Below are positions 8,606 to 17,264 of a stretch of DNA of 64,000 bases, piece by piece. The notes beneath the pieces are model-generated. The model had not been told where the DNA came from and made no database searches. It was given only the letters and a program-made list of their open reading frames with translations. The DNA is from Mycolicibacterium phlei (GTDB taxonomy: Bacteria > Actinomycetota > Actinomycetes > Mycobacteriales > Mycobacteriaceae): NCBI RefSeq assembly GCF_001583415.1, contig NZ_CP014475.1:992001-1056000 (forward strand), read 5' to 3'. Each line of letters starts with the position of its first letter. Within the stretch, counting starts at the first letter, position 1. The translations under genes were made by a program, and so were the position numbers.

Positions 8606-9027
8606 GTCCTCGGCCGGTGCTCGCTGCCGGGGCCGGGGGTGATCGTCAGCACCCGGGCCCGGCCGTGCATGTCGACGGCGTGCCAGACGCCTGCGGGGTT
8701 CACGACCGCGTCGCCGGGGCCGAGGGTGACCTCGTCGGCGGTGTCGTCGCTCGGGTCGGGGCCGCGCAGCACCGAGACCTGTCCGGTCAGGCAGACGATC
8801 ACCTCGTCGGCGAGGTGACGTTCCCAGTGGTCGCCGCGGCCCTCGTCCTCGACGACGACCATCAGGCGGCCGTCGGCGCCGTCGTCCGCGGTGGCCGCCA
8901 CGTAGGCGGACAGCGCCTCCGGGTTCCAGGCGAAGCCGCGGACGGTGCGCACACGCGAGCCGGCGCCCAGGTGCAGCGGGGTGTCGAGCAGGTTCTGGCG
9001 TCCGTTGGGGGTTTCGATGGCGATCAT
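8602..9027 (-). CDS. cupin-domain protein
   Basis: A single-domain cupin of about 141 residues from ATG 9027 (MIAIETPNGR); the frame extends to 9069 but that part adds nothing. The barrel motifs are recognisable: GDHWERHLADEVIVCLTG has the His/Glu positions of cupin motif 1, and GPGDAVVNPAGVWHAV is motif 2 with its His. It could bind a metal. Whether it is an enzyme or a small-molecule binder cannot be told. It lies downstream of YajQ, separated from it by a strong hairpin, and converges on the AraC gene. Confidence 0.75.
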   Translation of the reverse strand: MIAIETPNGRQNLLDTPLHLGAGSRVRTVRGFAWNPEALSAYVAATADDGADGRLMVVVEDEGRGDHWERHLADEVIVCLTGQVSVLRGPDPSDDTADEVTLGPGDAVVNPAGVWHAVDMHGRARVLTITPGPGSEHRPRT

Positions 9028-9112
9028 GCGGCCATCGTCACAACCGGGCTGGCGTGTGGTCTTGAACAAATGGGAACGCCGGACGCCGTGCCTCGGAGCC
9101 GGGGCTCGTTTT

Positions 9113-9157
9113 TGCGTTCAGGGTCGTGACCGCGACCCGATCACGACCCTGAACGCA
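9113..9157. terminator. long perfect hairpin between the YajQ gene and the cupin gene
   Basis: Two perfectly complementary 17-base arms (9113-9129 and 9141-9157) enclose an 11-base loop. The hairpin begins five bases after the YajQ-family stop codon and has a short T run on one side. It probably ends YajQ transcription. It belongs to a set of similar long hairpins in this window. Confidence 0.6.
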
Positions 9158-9161
9158 GAAA

Positions 9162-9653
9162 TCAGCGGTAGTTCACGAACTGCAGCGCGACGTCCAGGTC
9201 AGCACCCTTGAGCAGCTGGATGGTGGCCTGCAGGTCGTCACGCTTCTTCGACGACACCCGGATCTCGTCGCCCTGGATCTGCGCCTTGACGCCCTTGGGG
9301 CCCTCGTCGCGGATGAGCTTGGTGATCTTCTTGGCCTGCTCGCTGCTGATGCCCTGCTTGATCTGGCCGGTGACCTTGTACGTCTTGCCCGAGGCCTGCG
9401 GCTCGCCGGCGTCGAACGCCTTCATCGAGATGTCGCGGCGGACCAGCTTCTCCTTGAACACGTCGACGGCGGCCTTGGCGCGCTCCTCGGTCGAGCTGGT
9501 GATGACGATCGTCTCCTCACCCTGCCAGGCGATGGTCGTGTCGGTGCCCCGGAAGTCGAATCGAGTGGCCAACTCCTTGGCGGCCTGGTTCAGCGCGTTG
9601 TCGACTTCCTGCCGGTCGACCTTGCTGACGACGTCGAACGATGAATCCGCCAT
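9162..9653 (-). CDS. yajQ: YajQ-family nucleotide-binding protein
   Basis: A 163-residue cytosolic protein starting [20 protein letters not shown], the hallmark N-terminus of the UPF0234/YajQ family. The rest ([10 protein letters not shown], then [28 protein letters not shown]) follows the double ferredoxin-like fold of the family. Members bind nucleotides, and some bind cyclic-di-GMP. Orthologue of Rv0566c by order. The frame runs on upstream through the tRNA gene, but ATG 9653 with GGAGGAAC-type sequence before it is clearly the start. Confidence 0.9.
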   Translation of the reverse strand: MADSSFDVVSKVDRQEVDNALNQAAKELATRFDFRGTDTTIAWQGEETIVITSSTEERAKAAVDVFKEKLVRRDISMKAFDAGEPQASGKTYKVTGQIKQGISSEQAKKITKLIRDEGPKGVKAQIQGDEIRVSSKKRDDLQATIQLLKGADLDVALQFVNYR

Positions 9654-9759
9654 TGGATCCGTTCCTCCTCGTAGTCGGGGGTGCGTTTTCGTGTTAGGAC
9701 CATCCTCGTTGTACTCTGCTACACGCACCAAACCGGGGCACCGGTTGGAGCACCACCCA

Positions 9760-9842
9760 GGCAGGTTGCCCGAGCGGCCAATGGGAGCGGACTGTAAATC
9801 CGTCGGCTTACGCCTACGCAGGTTCGAATCCTGCACCTGCCA
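9760..9842 (+). tRNA. tRNA-Tyr (anticodon GTA)
   Basis: The seven-base acceptor arms GGCAGGT (9760-9766) and ACCTGCC (9835-9841) pair perfectly. The anticodon arm around GGACTGTAAATCC shows GTA in the loop. A long variable arm follows, as expected for bacterial tRNA-Tyr, then the T arm with GGTTCGAATCC. The total of 83 bases is normal. CCA is not encoded. Confidence 0.96.
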
Positions 9843-9849
9843 CGCTGGT

Positions 9850-9873
9850 CAGGCCCCCTTTCGAGGGGGCCTG
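9850..9873 (+). terminator. hairpin terminator after tRNA-Tyr
   Basis: CAGGCCCCCT pairs with AGGGGGCCTG around a short TTCG-type loop, eight bases after the tRNA. The stem is ten G/C-rich pairs with no long T run, as is common in actinobacteria. Confidence 0.75.
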
Positions 9874-9902
9874 TCGCGTTTCGCGAGCGGACCGCGAGCA
9901 GA

Positions 9903-9966
9903 CCGCGAGCAGACACAGAATCGCCTGTTTCGGGGCGGATCCGTGCGATTCTGTGTCTGCTCGCGG
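9903..9966. repeat. 22-bp perfect inverted repeat, probable bidirectional terminator
   Basis: Arms 9903-9924 and 9945-9966 are perfect 22-base complements around a 20-base loop containing TTTCGGGG. Copies of ACCGCGAGCAG, the start of the left arm, are repeated just before it at 9891 and 9902. It lies between tRNA-Tyr and the 3' end of the TetR gene, where transcription from both sides would meet. Confidence 0.65.
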
Positions 9967-9993
9967 GGGAGACTCGCGGGGGACAACAGCCCG

Positions 9994-10665
9994 TCAGGAC
10001 GCCGAGCGGCGGCGGGTGCGCTGCGGGACGGCGACCTTGGCCACCGATTCCATCGCCCCGGCGAACCGCGGATAGATGACCGCGGGCCCCACCCAGCGCG
10101 CCAGGAACGTCCGCAGCTCGGCGCCGGTGCGGTGCTTGGTGTTGGTGTCGACGAGATACGAGTAGAGGATCCGCAGCAGGAACTCCGCGAGCTCGCCGAG
10201 CGCCTCCTCGTCGAACCCGTTGGCCTGCCAGTCCACCTGGTAGCGGTGCAGCATCGCCCGGCTGAACGCCAGCGCGGTGTCCGACGACAGCGACGGCGCC
10301 AGCTCGCCGCGGGACCGCCGGCTCAGGATGTAGATCATTCGGTCGTCGCGGGAGAGGTTCTCGATCGCGAACGCCAGCCCCTCGACCACCGCGGTGACCG
10401 GATCGGTCTCGTCACCCACGTGGTTGGCCAGCTGGTCGAGGAAGCCGTCGCCGGAGCGCATGGCGGTGGCCAGCAGCAGCGCCTCGGTGCCCGGGAAGTA
10501 GCGGTACACCGTCTGCCGGGTCACCCCCAGCGACCGCGCCACGTCGGCGATGCGCATGGCCGATCCGCGTTCGGCGATGATCGCGTCGGCGGCGTCGAGG
10601 ATCCGGTTGATCGCCTCCTCGTCGGAGGCCGGCGTGTTGCCCGCCCAGCCGTGCCGTCGTGCCAT
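9994..10665 (-). CDS. TetR-family transcriptional regulator
   Basis: A 223-residue regulator. The N-terminal DNA-binding domain is clear: AINRILDAADAIIAERG, then the helix-turn-helix ADVARSLGVTRQTVYRYFPG. The C-terminal ligand domain (about 70-223) is variable. It is transcribed in the same direction as, and just downstream of, the PF10118 gene (33 bases apart), so the two probably form an operon. I infer it controls that operon and the nearby monooxygenase and hydrolase genes, because both divergent promoters in the block share a CATAC-N14-GTAT element. Confidence 0.88.
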   Translation of the reverse strand: MARRHGWAGNTPASDEEAINRILDAADAIIAERGSAMRIADVARSLGVTRQTVYRYFPGTEALLLATAMRSGDGFLDQLANHVGDETDPVTAVVEGLAFAIENLSRDDRMIYILSRRSRGELAPSLSSDTALAFSRAMLHRYQVDWQANGFDEEALGELAEFLLRILYSYLVDTNTKHRTGAELRTFLARWVGPAVIYPRFAGAMESVAKVAVPQRTRRRSAS

Positions 10666-10698
10666 TACCTGCCCACCTCCGCGGTGATCCTACGGTCG

Positions 10699-11622
10699 CT
10701 ATCCGGCCACGCCGACCGAGTACCAGTGCGCGGCGCTCTTCGGCTCCTCGTCGTAGCGGTCGCGCCAGCGGTCCGCGAACGGCGGCAGCTTCGCGTACGT
10801 CGGGTCGTGCCCCGGCCCCTGCGACCGCACCAGCCCGACCAGCATCTCGACCATCTCCCGCTTCGGCACGCCCGCGTAGGTGCCCTGCCTGCGCGGGTCC
10901 GTCAGCTCCCGCGCCGCCTGATTCGCCGCCAGCAGTGAGCGCACCGTGATCCGGTCCGGCAGCAGCCGCGCATAGACGCCGCCGTCCTCGGCGGGGACTT
11001 GCTTCTCGAAGCCGCGCCTGCAGATGCCGAGCACCTCGCTGAGATGCCTCACGACGCCGGGGATCGTCCTGGCGCGGTAGAGGAAGTCGCCGTGCACCGC
11101 GTCGTAGACCATCTGCGCCGAACTGCGGTGCTCGATCTCCTCGACGAAATGCCACAGGAACAGCGACGCGACACGTTCGTCGCCGGTCGCGAACAGCTTG
11201 TTCTCATGGTCGAGGAACACCTTGAAGTACGGCGTGAAGGTGTTCTCGATGACCGCGGTGTAGGCCAGCCGCCACGCCAAAGGCTTTGTCGCCGTGAGCC
11301 TGTCGTAGGAGGCGATCACCTCGTCCAGTGTCTCCCGCAGGCCGGGCCAGCGCCGCGCCAGCGCGCGGTAGTGGCTCAGGTGCGCCGCCGAGTGCTGCGC
11401 CTCCTGGCGCAGGTAGTCGTTGGCCTCCTCGGCCTGGCGGGGGTCGCGGATCAGCGGCAGCGCCTCGCGGGTGGCGTCGACGATGAACTTCTCGAAACCG
11501 GGCGCGAAGAAGGTGACCAGGTTGCACTGCATCGCGAACGCCGGCCGCTGCGGATTCCAGTTGAACGGCACGTCGTCGCCGCCCAGGTCGAAGCGGACGC
11601 GGCGGATCTTCAGGTCGGACAT
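10699..11622 (-). CDS. predicted metal-dependent hydrolase (PF10118 family)
   Basis: A 307-residue all-helical protein starting at ATG 11622 (MSDLKIRRVRFDLGG). It has paired Glu/His motifs, RQEAQHSAAH and VEEIEHRSSAQMVYD, spaced like the metal ligands of ferritin-like di-iron proteins. This matches the family annotated as predicted metal-dependent hydrolases. No reaction is established for it. It diverges from the Baeyer-Villiger monooxygenase and precedes the TetR gene. Such proteins often sit beside BVMOs and short-chain dehydrogenases in mycobacterial catabolic clusters. Confidence 0.75.
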   Translation of the reverse strand: MSDLKIRRVRFDLGGDDVPFNWNPQRPAFAMQCNLVTFFAPGFEKFIVDATREALPLIRDPRQAEEANDYLRQEAQHSAAHLSHYRALARRWPGLRETLDEVIASYDRLTATKPLAWRLAYTAVIENTFTPYFKVFLDHENKLFATGDERVASLFLWHFVEEIEHRSSAQMVYDAVHGDFLYRARTIPGVVRHLSEVLGICRRGFEKQVPAEDGGVYARLLPDRITVRSLLAANQAARELTDPRRQGTYAGVPKREMVEMLVGLVRSQGPGHDPTYAKLPPFADRWRDRYDEEPKSAAHWYSVGVAG

Positions 11623-11666
11623 CGCGCTGACTTTCCTCCGGTCAAGCGGATCGTTCAAACTCAGAC

Positions 11667-11690
11667 CATACGCTTTGTGATGTTTGTATG
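11667..11690. promoter_or_regulatory. candidate operator CATAC-N14-GTATG in a divergent promoter
   Basis: CATAC (11667-11671) and GTATG (11686-11690) are inverted arms 14 bases apart, between the divergent PF10118 and monooxygenase genes. It ends eight bases before the monooxygenase ATG at 11699. The same layout, including the flanking GACCATAC, recurs at 14538-14564. It is a candidate binding site of the nearby TetR regulator. Confidence 0.45.
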
Positions 11691-11698
11691 CTTCGGGA

Positions 11699-13639
11699 AT
11701 GGTGCAACTGGCGGAACGCAACGCCCTGCTCGGTCTGCCGTTCGACGACCCCGACGACGTCATCCGGGCCGCCGTCGACGCGGCGAGCGTGCCCGCACTG
11801 CTGATGTCGATGGTGCACATGACCGGCGACATGAGCCTTCTCGACGAGCTCCCACGCCCATACGCGCTCATTGCGATGGATCTGCAGGGCGCCATGAGCG
11901 AACCCGACAAACAGACCGTCCGCGACCGCGCCTTCGACATCATCCGCGCCTACCGCGACCGGGGCTGCCCGCCGCCGTTCGTCCCCGACGCCACCCAGCT
12001 GCGCCGGATGCTCGACGTCATCTCGGCGGGCACGGTCACCGACGACCACCTCGACTACGTCGCCGCCGACCTGCGCTTCACCGACGCCGACCAGCGTGGT
12101 CCGGCGCTGAAATCCACCGCGCGGCAACGCCAGGACTTCCCGGTCGTCGTCATCGGCTGCGGCGAGGCCGGACTGCTGGCCGGCATCAAGCTCAAGGAAG
12201 CCGGCATCCCGTTCACGATCATCGAGAAGCAGTCCGGCGTCGGCGGCACCTGGCTGGCCAACCGCTATCCCGGCTGCCGTGTCGACATCGCCAGCCAGTA
12301 CTACACGTATTCCTTTGAGCCGACCGACCATTGGCGGCACTACTACGCCGAGCAGGGCGAGATCCTGCAGTACCTGCGCAACGTCGCCGACAAGTACGAC
12401 ATCGTGCCCCACGTGCGGTTCAACACCGCCGTCACCGCGGCGACGTGGGACGACGCCACCGCGACGTGGCGCATCGCCGTCGACAACCCCGACGGCACTA
12501 GCGACGTGCTGACCTCCCGCGCCCTGATCTGCGCCGTCGGCCAGTTCAGCAACCCGGTGATCCCGGACATCAAGGGCGCCAACACCTTCCGTGGCCCGAG
12601 CTTCCACACCGCCGACTGGCGCGACGACGTCGACCTCGCTGGCAAGCGCGTCGCCGTCATCGGCGCAGGCGCCAGCGGGTTCCAGCTGGTGCCCGCGATC
12701 GCCGACACCACCGCGCACGTCGACGTCTACCAGCGCACCCCGCAGTGGATGGCGCCCAACCCGATGTACCACGACGAGGTTCCCGACGCGGCCCGCTGGG
12801 CCATGCGGCATCTGCCGTACTACGCGCGCTGGCTGCGGTTCGTGTCGTGGTGGCCGATCGCCGACGCACTCGACGAGCAGGTGCGCATCGACCCGGACTG
12901 GGACAACGGCGGCCTGTCCTGCAACGAGGCCAACCACGCGATCCGCGAGATGTTCGTCGCGTGGATGCGCAACTTCTGCTCGGACGAGGACCTGCTGGAG
13001 AAGGTCACCCCGAAGTACCCGCCGATGGGTAAACGCACGTTGCAGGACAACGGAACCTGGCTCACCACCCTGCAGCGCGACGACGTCGAGCTGATCACCG
13101 ACGGCATCGCCGAGATCACCGCCGACGGCGTCACCACCGTCGACGGTGTCCACCGCCCGGCCGACGTGCTGATCTGGGCCACCGGGTTCGACGTCAACCA
13201 CCAGCTGGGCCCGCTCAACGTGCGCGGGCTCGACGGCCTCGAACTCAACAGTGCCTGGAGCGATTCCGCGTACGCCTACCTCGGCGTCACGGTGCCCGGC
13301 TTCCCGAACTTCTTCTGCATGTTCGGACCGGGGACCAACGCCGTCAACGGCGCCAGCATCATCTACAACTCCGAGTGCCAGATGCGCTACATCATGGGCT
13401 GCATCGACATGGTGCTGGCCGGCGGCCACGCCTCGGCGACGCCGCGCGCCGACGTCTGCGCCGACTACCACCGGCGCAACCAGGAGCGGCTGAGCCAGAT
13501 GGTCTACAGCCACCCGGCCATCTCCAGCAGCTACTACAAGAACTCCAAGGGGGAGCTACCCACCCTGTACGGGTTCCGTATCTTCGACTACTGGCGCTGG
13601 ACCCGCCAACCGGATCCCGGCGACTACGAACTGCGCTAG
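11699..13639 (+). CDS. Baeyer-Villiger monooxygenase, HAPMO-type with N-terminal extension
   Basis: This FAD/NADPH enzyme inserts oxygen next to a ketone carbonyl to give an ester. The FAD Rossmann motif GCGEAG is at about residues 153-158. The BVMO fingerprint FRGPSFHTADW is at 297-307, with its central HT pair and Trp. The NADPH Rossmann motif GAGASG is at 322-327. The roughly 145-residue N-terminal extension and total of 646 residues match 4-hydroxyacetophenone monooxygenase-type enzymes rather than EthA. ATG 11699 is chosen over TTG 11684. The convergent alpha/beta hydrolase could cleave the ester product, which would suit a ketone-degradation route. The substrate is unknown. Confidence 0.88.
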   Translation: MVQLAERNALLGLPFDDPDDVIRAAVDAASVPALLMSMVHMTGDMSLLDELPRPYALIAMDLQGAMSEPDKQTVRDRAFDIIRAYRDRGCPPPFVPDATQLRRMLDVISAGTVTDDHLDYVAADLRFTDADQRGPALKSTARQRQDFPVVVIGCGEAGLLAGIKLKEAGIPFTIIEKQSGVGGTWLANRYPGCRVDIASQYYTYSFEPTDHWRHYYAEQGEILQYLRNVADKYDIVPHVRFNTAVTAATWDDATATWRIAVDNPDGTSDVLTSRALICAVGQFSNPVIPDIKGANTFRGPSFHTADWRDDVDLAGKRVAVIGAGASGFQLVPAIADTTAHVDVYQRTPQWMAPNPMYHDEVPDAARWAMRHLPYYARWLRFVSWWPIADALDEQVRIDPDWDNGGLSCNEANHAIREMFVAWMRNFCSDEDLLEKVTPKYPPMGKRTLQDNGTWLTTLQRDDVELITDGIAEITADGVTTVDGVHRPADVLIWATGFDVNHQLGPLNVRGLDGLELNSAWSDSAYAYLGVTVPGFPNFFCMFGPGTNAVNGASIIYNSECQMRYIMGCIDMVLAGGHASATPRADVCADYHRRNQERLSQMVYSHPAISSSYYKNSKGELPTLYGFRIFDYWRWTRQPDPGDYELR

Positions 13640-14532
13640 ACCCTCAGGTACTCCAGAATCGCGTCGGCGACGGCGTCGGGGGTGTCCAGCTGCAGGAAGT
13701 GCCCGGCGCCGGGGATCGCGCGCACCCGGCTGCCGGGCGGCAGCGCGTCGATGACCCCGTCGAGGTAGCCGAGCTGGATCGCACCGTCCAGCTCGCCCTG
13801 CAGCACCAGCACCGGACGGGTCGGCAGCTTGAACCGGTACCGGTGCAGGCCGCGGTATTGCGCTGCGGGACGGGTGAATCGGACCGTGGACCGGTAGTAC
13901 GCCACCGCGGCCCGCCGGTGCGCCAGGGTGGGCAGCGCGTCCAGCGCCGCCGCGACGCCGGCGCGTACGTCGGTACCCGGCGGCGACCAGTCCTTCCAGA
14001 GCCGGGGGATCACCCGGCCCAGCACCCGCTCCGGGACGACCGGCAGCTGGAAGAACATCACGTACCAGCTGCGGCGCAACTGGATCGCCGACATCTTCAG
14101 GTTCCCGACGAGCCCGCGCCGCCGGTTGTCCATCGCCGCCAGCGGCGGCACCGACATCACGATGTGCGCGGCGAACGGCGATCCGGGATAGGCGGCCAGC
14201 GCGCTGGCGGCGAACGCGCCCCAGTCGTGGCCGATCAGCACGGTGTCGGCGGACCGGCCGAGGTGCGTGTGCAGGTCGATGAGGTCGCTCATCCACGCGC
14301 CGATGTGGTAGTCGCCGTCGGGTGCGGGACCGGTCGGGGCGTAGCCGCGGTTGAAGGGCGCGATCACCCGAAACCCGTTGTCCACCAGTCGCGGTGCCAG
14401 CGCACTCCAGCTGTGCGCGCTGTCCGGGAAGCCGTGCATACAGATGGCGAGCCGCCCGTCGTCGGGACCCCAGTTCAGCGCGCTCATCCGCAGGCGCGGC
14501 AGATCGAATTCGAGCAGCCTCGGTTCGGTCAT
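13636..14532 (-). CDS. alpha/beta hydrolase (epoxide hydrolase/esterase-like)
   Basis: A 298-residue alpha/beta hydrolase starting at ATG 14532. The oxyanion motif is HGFPDSAHSW, and the nucleophile elbow GHDWGA has Asp in the nucleophile position, as in epoxide hydrolases and dehalogenases. The probable base His lies in the GAGHFLQLD segment near the C-terminus. Asp as nucleophile favours epoxide hydrolase over simple esterase. Its stop overlaps the monooxygenase stop, and it diverges from the amidohydrolase gene with the CATAC-N14-GTAT repeat between them. Confidence 0.82.
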   Translation of the reverse strand: MTEPRLLEFDLPRLRMSALNWGPDDGRLAICMHGFPDSAHSWSALAPRLVDNGFRVIAPFNRGYAPTGPAPDGDYHIGAWMSDLIDLHTHLGRSADTVLIGHDWGAFAASALAAYPGSPFAAHIVMSVPPLAAMDNRRRGLVGNLKMSAIQLRRSWYVMFFQLPVVPERVLGRVIPRLWKDWSPPGTDVRAGVAAALDALPTLAHRRAAVAYYRSTVRFTRPAAQYRGLHRYRFKLPTRPVLVLQGELDGAIQLGYLDGVIDALPPGSRVRAIPGAGHFLQLDTPDAVADAILEYLRV

Positions 14533-14540
14533 TTCGTGAC

Positions 14541-14564
14541 CATACATTAATCGGCAAGTGTATT
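14541..14564. promoter_or_regulatory. second CATAC-N14-GTAT element in a divergent promoter
   Basis: CATAC (14541-14545) and GTATT (14560-14564) are separated by exactly 14 bases, as at 11667-11690, and both copies are preceded by GAC to give GACCATAC. It starts nine bases beyond the hydrolase ATG at 14532 and ends 31 bases before the amidohydrolase ATG. Sharing across two divergent promoters suggests one regulon. Confidence 0.45.
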
Positions 14565-14595
14565 GTTCGGGCCACGATCGGCGATGAGGAGTCTC

Positions 14596-16365
14596 ATGAG
14601 CTTCGACGTGGTGATCAGCAACGGCCGGTACTTCGACGGGACCGGGGGACCGTCGGCGATCCGAAACGTCGGCATCAAGGATGGCCGCGTCGCCGTCGTC
14701 ACCGACGAACCGATCCGCGGCGCCGAGGAGATCGACGCTGCGGGCAAGTGGGTGATGCCCGGCTTCCTCGACATCCACACCCACTACGACGTTGAGGTAC
14801 TCAACGGCCCGGGCCTGGCCGAGTCGCTGCGCCACGGTGTCACCACCGTCGTCGTCGGCTCCTGCTCGCTGTCGACCATCCATGTCAACGGCGTCGAGGC
14901 CGGCGACCTGTTCGGCCGCGTCGAGGCGATCCCCCGCGAATACGTCATCGCCGCCATCGACCGGCACAAGACCTGGTCCACCGCCGAGGAGTACATCGCC
15001 GCGCTGGAGGCCCGCCCGCTCGGGCCCAACATCACCGCGTTCCTCGGCCACTCCGACATGCGCACCGCGGTCATGGGCCTCGAGCGCGCCACCACCTACG
15101 ACGACGAGCCGACGAAAGCCGAACTGGCGCAGATGGAGCGCTGGCTCACCGAGGCGCTGGACGCCGGCTTCATCGGACTGTCCAGCCAGCAGCTGCTGTT
15201 CGACCGGCTCGACGGCGACGTCTGCCGCTCCCGCACCCTGCCGTCGACCTACGTCAAGCACCGCGAGATGCGCCGCCTCACCGGGCTGGTGCGCCGCCGC
15301 GGCCGGGTGCTGCAGAGCGGGCCCGACATCCAGCACCCGCTGAAGATGGGGATGGCGCTGCTGCGCTCGATCGGCGGCGTGCGCAAACCGCTGAAGATGA
15401 GCTTCCTGGCCGCCGCCGACGCCAAGAGCAACCCGGTCGGCTACCTGTTCCTCACCGGCGTCGCACGGGTGATCAACCGTCTCGGCGGTGACCTGCGCTG
15501 GCAGCACCTGCCGGTGCCGTTCGAGGTCTACGGCGACGGCATCGACCTGGTGATCTTCGAGGAACTCGGCGCGGGTGCGGCGGCGCTTCATCTGCGTGAC
15601 GAGGTGGAACGTAACGCGCTCATGCGCGACGAGGCCTACCGCCGCCGGTTCCGCAAGGAGTACGACAACAAGTTCAAGATCGGGGCGTGGCACCGCGACT
15701 TCTTCGACGCCGCCATCGTCGCCTGCCCCGACGAGTCCCTCGTCGGCAAGACGTTCGGCCAGGTCGGTCTGGACCGCGGCCTGCATCCGGTCGACGCGTT
15801 CCTCGACCTCGTCGTCGAACACGGCCGCGCGCTGCGCTGGCGCACCGTCATCTCCAACCACCGGCCGAAGATCCTCAAGAAGCTCGCCGTGGACCCGGGT
15901 ATCCAGATCGGCTTCTCCGACGCCGGGGCGCACCTGCGCAACATGGCCTTCTACAACTGCAACCTGCGGCTGCTGCGCCACGTCCAGCAGAGCATCGAGG
16001 CCGGCGCCCCGTTCATGACCGTCGAGCAGGCCGTGCACCGGATCACCGGCGAACTGGGCGACTTCTACTCCATCGACGCCGGCCACCTGCGGGTGGGCGA
16101 CCGCGCCGACGTCGCGGTGATCGACCCCGCCCACCTCGACGAATCGCTGGACGCCTACGCCGAGGAGGCCGTCGAGCAGTACGGCGGGCTGCGCCGCATG
16201 GTCAACCGCAACGACGACGCGGTCACCGCGGTGCTCGTCGGCGGTCGCACCGTGATCCGCGACGGCGTCCCCACCGACCTCGTCGGCGCCGTGCGCACCG
16301 GCAGCTTCCTGCGCGCCGGCCGCACCACCCCGGCACCGGAAGCGGCGGTGACCGCCGGTGGGTGA
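14596..16365 (+). CDS. D-aminoacylase-type amidohydrolase (N-acyl-D-amino-acid deacylase family)
   Basis: A 589-residue metal-dependent amidohydrolase. The N-terminal beta-sandwich starts MSFDVVISNGRYFDGTGG. The first metal motif is DIHTHYD in PGFLDIHTHYD. A long TIM-barrel follows, with FLGHSD and the late GFSDAGAH segment that carries the catalytic Asp. The C-terminal part ends in the usual GDRADVAVIDP and VGGRTVIRDG strands. The start at ATG 14596 follows GATGAGGAG. The family includes D-aminoacylases and related amide hydrolases; the actual substrate is unknown. Its 3' end overlaps the following hydrolase fragment by eight bases. Confidence 0.87.
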   Translation: MSFDVVISNGRYFDGTGGPSAIRNVGIKDGRVAVVTDEPIRGAEEIDAAGKWVMPGFLDIHTHYDVEVLNGPGLAESLRHGVTTVVVGSCSLSTIHVNGVEAGDLFGRVEAIPREYVIAAIDRHKTWSTAEEYIAALEARPLGPNITAFLGHSDMRTAVMGLERATTYDDEPTKAELAQMERWLTEALDAGFIGLSSQQLLFDRLDGDVCRSRTLPSTYVKHREMRRLTGLVRRRGRVLQSGPDIQHPLKMGMALLRSIGGVRKPLKMSFLAAADAKSNPVGYLFLTGVARVINRLGGDLRWQHLPVPFEVYGDGIDLVIFEELGAGAAALHLRDEVERNALMRDEAYRRRFRKEYDNKFKIGAWHRDFFDAAIVACPDESLVGKTFGQVGLDRGLHPVDAFLDLVVEHGRALRWRTVISNHRPKILKKLAVDPGIQIGFSDAGAHLRNMAFYNCNLRLLRHVQQSIEAGAPFMTVEQAVHRITGELGDFYSIDAGHLRVGDRADVAVIDPAHLDESLDAYAEEAVEQYGGLRRMVNRNDDAVTAVLVGGRTVIRDGVPTDLVGAVRTGSFLRAGRTTPAPEAAVTAGG

Positions 16366-16628
16366 CGTCGACTACGCGCAGATCGACCCCGAGCTGCGGC
16401 GCTGGGCCCGGATCCTGCCGAAAGGCTATGCGCTGCACCGTGGTCTGACCGTGCCGCGGGCGTCGATGTCCGTCGCGGGGTGGACCGGTCGGGCGCGCGG
16501 CGTCGACACGGTGCGTGTCAACGCCGGCGTCACCGTGCGCGTGCACCGCCCGCGCGCGACGACGACGCCCGTCCCGGCGCTGCTGTGGATCCACGGCGGC
16601 GGCACCGTGATGGGGTCGGCGGCGCAGG
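16358..16628 (+). pseudogene. 5' fragment of an alpha/beta hydrolase (lipase) gene
   Basis: From GTG 16358 the frame reads a normal N-terminus of a fold-3 alpha/beta hydrolase: the cap region (DYAQIDPELRRWARILPKGY), a VRVHRPRATTTP strand, and the oxyanion motif LLWIHGGGTVMGSA. Just after this, near 16620-16635, similarity ends. The nucleophile elbow and the rest of the catalytic domain are absent. The following sequence is the 3' part of an unrelated DUF3556 gene in another frame. This is the left side of a deletion junction, so the product cannot be an active hydrolase. Confidence 0.75.
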
Positions 16629-17264
16629 AAGGCGGTGGCGCTGCTGATGGCGGTACTGCTCGCCACGATCGCCGTCGGCAACCTCTGCCCCACCAAGGTG
16701 TCGTTCCTGCCCGGCATGCGGTACTACGCGGGCAACTGGGACATCTCGACATGGTGTCTGACCGAGTCGGCGACCGGGAAGATTCAGAAGCACGCCAACG
16801 GGATCGGCTTGTTGCAGCACAAGGCACTTGAGTCGATCGCCGGACCGGAGGGCACCGACATCGTGATGCACCGCGGGCTGGCGTTCCGCGCGATGTACGC
16901 ACACGGCCGTGCGGTGCTGACTCTGCTGAACCGCGTCATCCCGGCAGGACGCGAGCACGAGTACACGGTCATCGAGGGGGAGATGGTCGCCGCGTACGCC
17001 CTGGGCTGGAGCTTCGGCGACGGGCATCTGCACAACGAGTGCCTGATCCGGGCGCTGCATGAGCGGTGCCGGTTCGAGCCGGGGGAGGTGCGCGTCATCA
17101 TCATCGACGGTCAGCCGATCCAGCGGCAGCGTCAGGAGTACCGGCTCGTCGACGCCGCGACCGGCGAGTTCGAACGCGGCACCTTCGACGTCGCCGACCT
17201 GGTGGTCCGCCAGCCGTGGCAGGACGACGTGCCGGTGCGGGTGATCAGCGGCGCGCGTGTGTGA
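16623..17264 (+). pseudogene. 3' fragment of a DUF3556-family membrane protein gene
   Basis: The open frame from about 16623 reads RRKAVALLMAVLLATIAVGN, then KVSFLPGMRYYAGNWD and a long soluble C-terminal region ending VRVISGARV. This looks like roughly the last third of the mycobacterial DUF3556 transmembrane family, whose members are near 570 residues. The N-terminal membrane domain is missing. A GTG at 16635 could start a short product with one hydrophobic helix, but no good ribosome site precedes it. The 3' end overlaps the convergent TetR gene by 20 bases. Confidence 0.7.

Noticed and set aside
9654..9836. YajQ frame extended through the tRNA region
   Set aside because: The extension reads through tRNA-Tyr on the opposite strand. 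[11 protein letters not shown] is the standard YajQ N-terminus.
9882..9966. Repeated ACCGCGAGCAG units and the long palindrome as a CRISPR or insertion-sequence end
   Set aside because: The units are adjacent, few, without spacers, and no cas or transposase gene is nearby. A terminator-like hairpin explains them.
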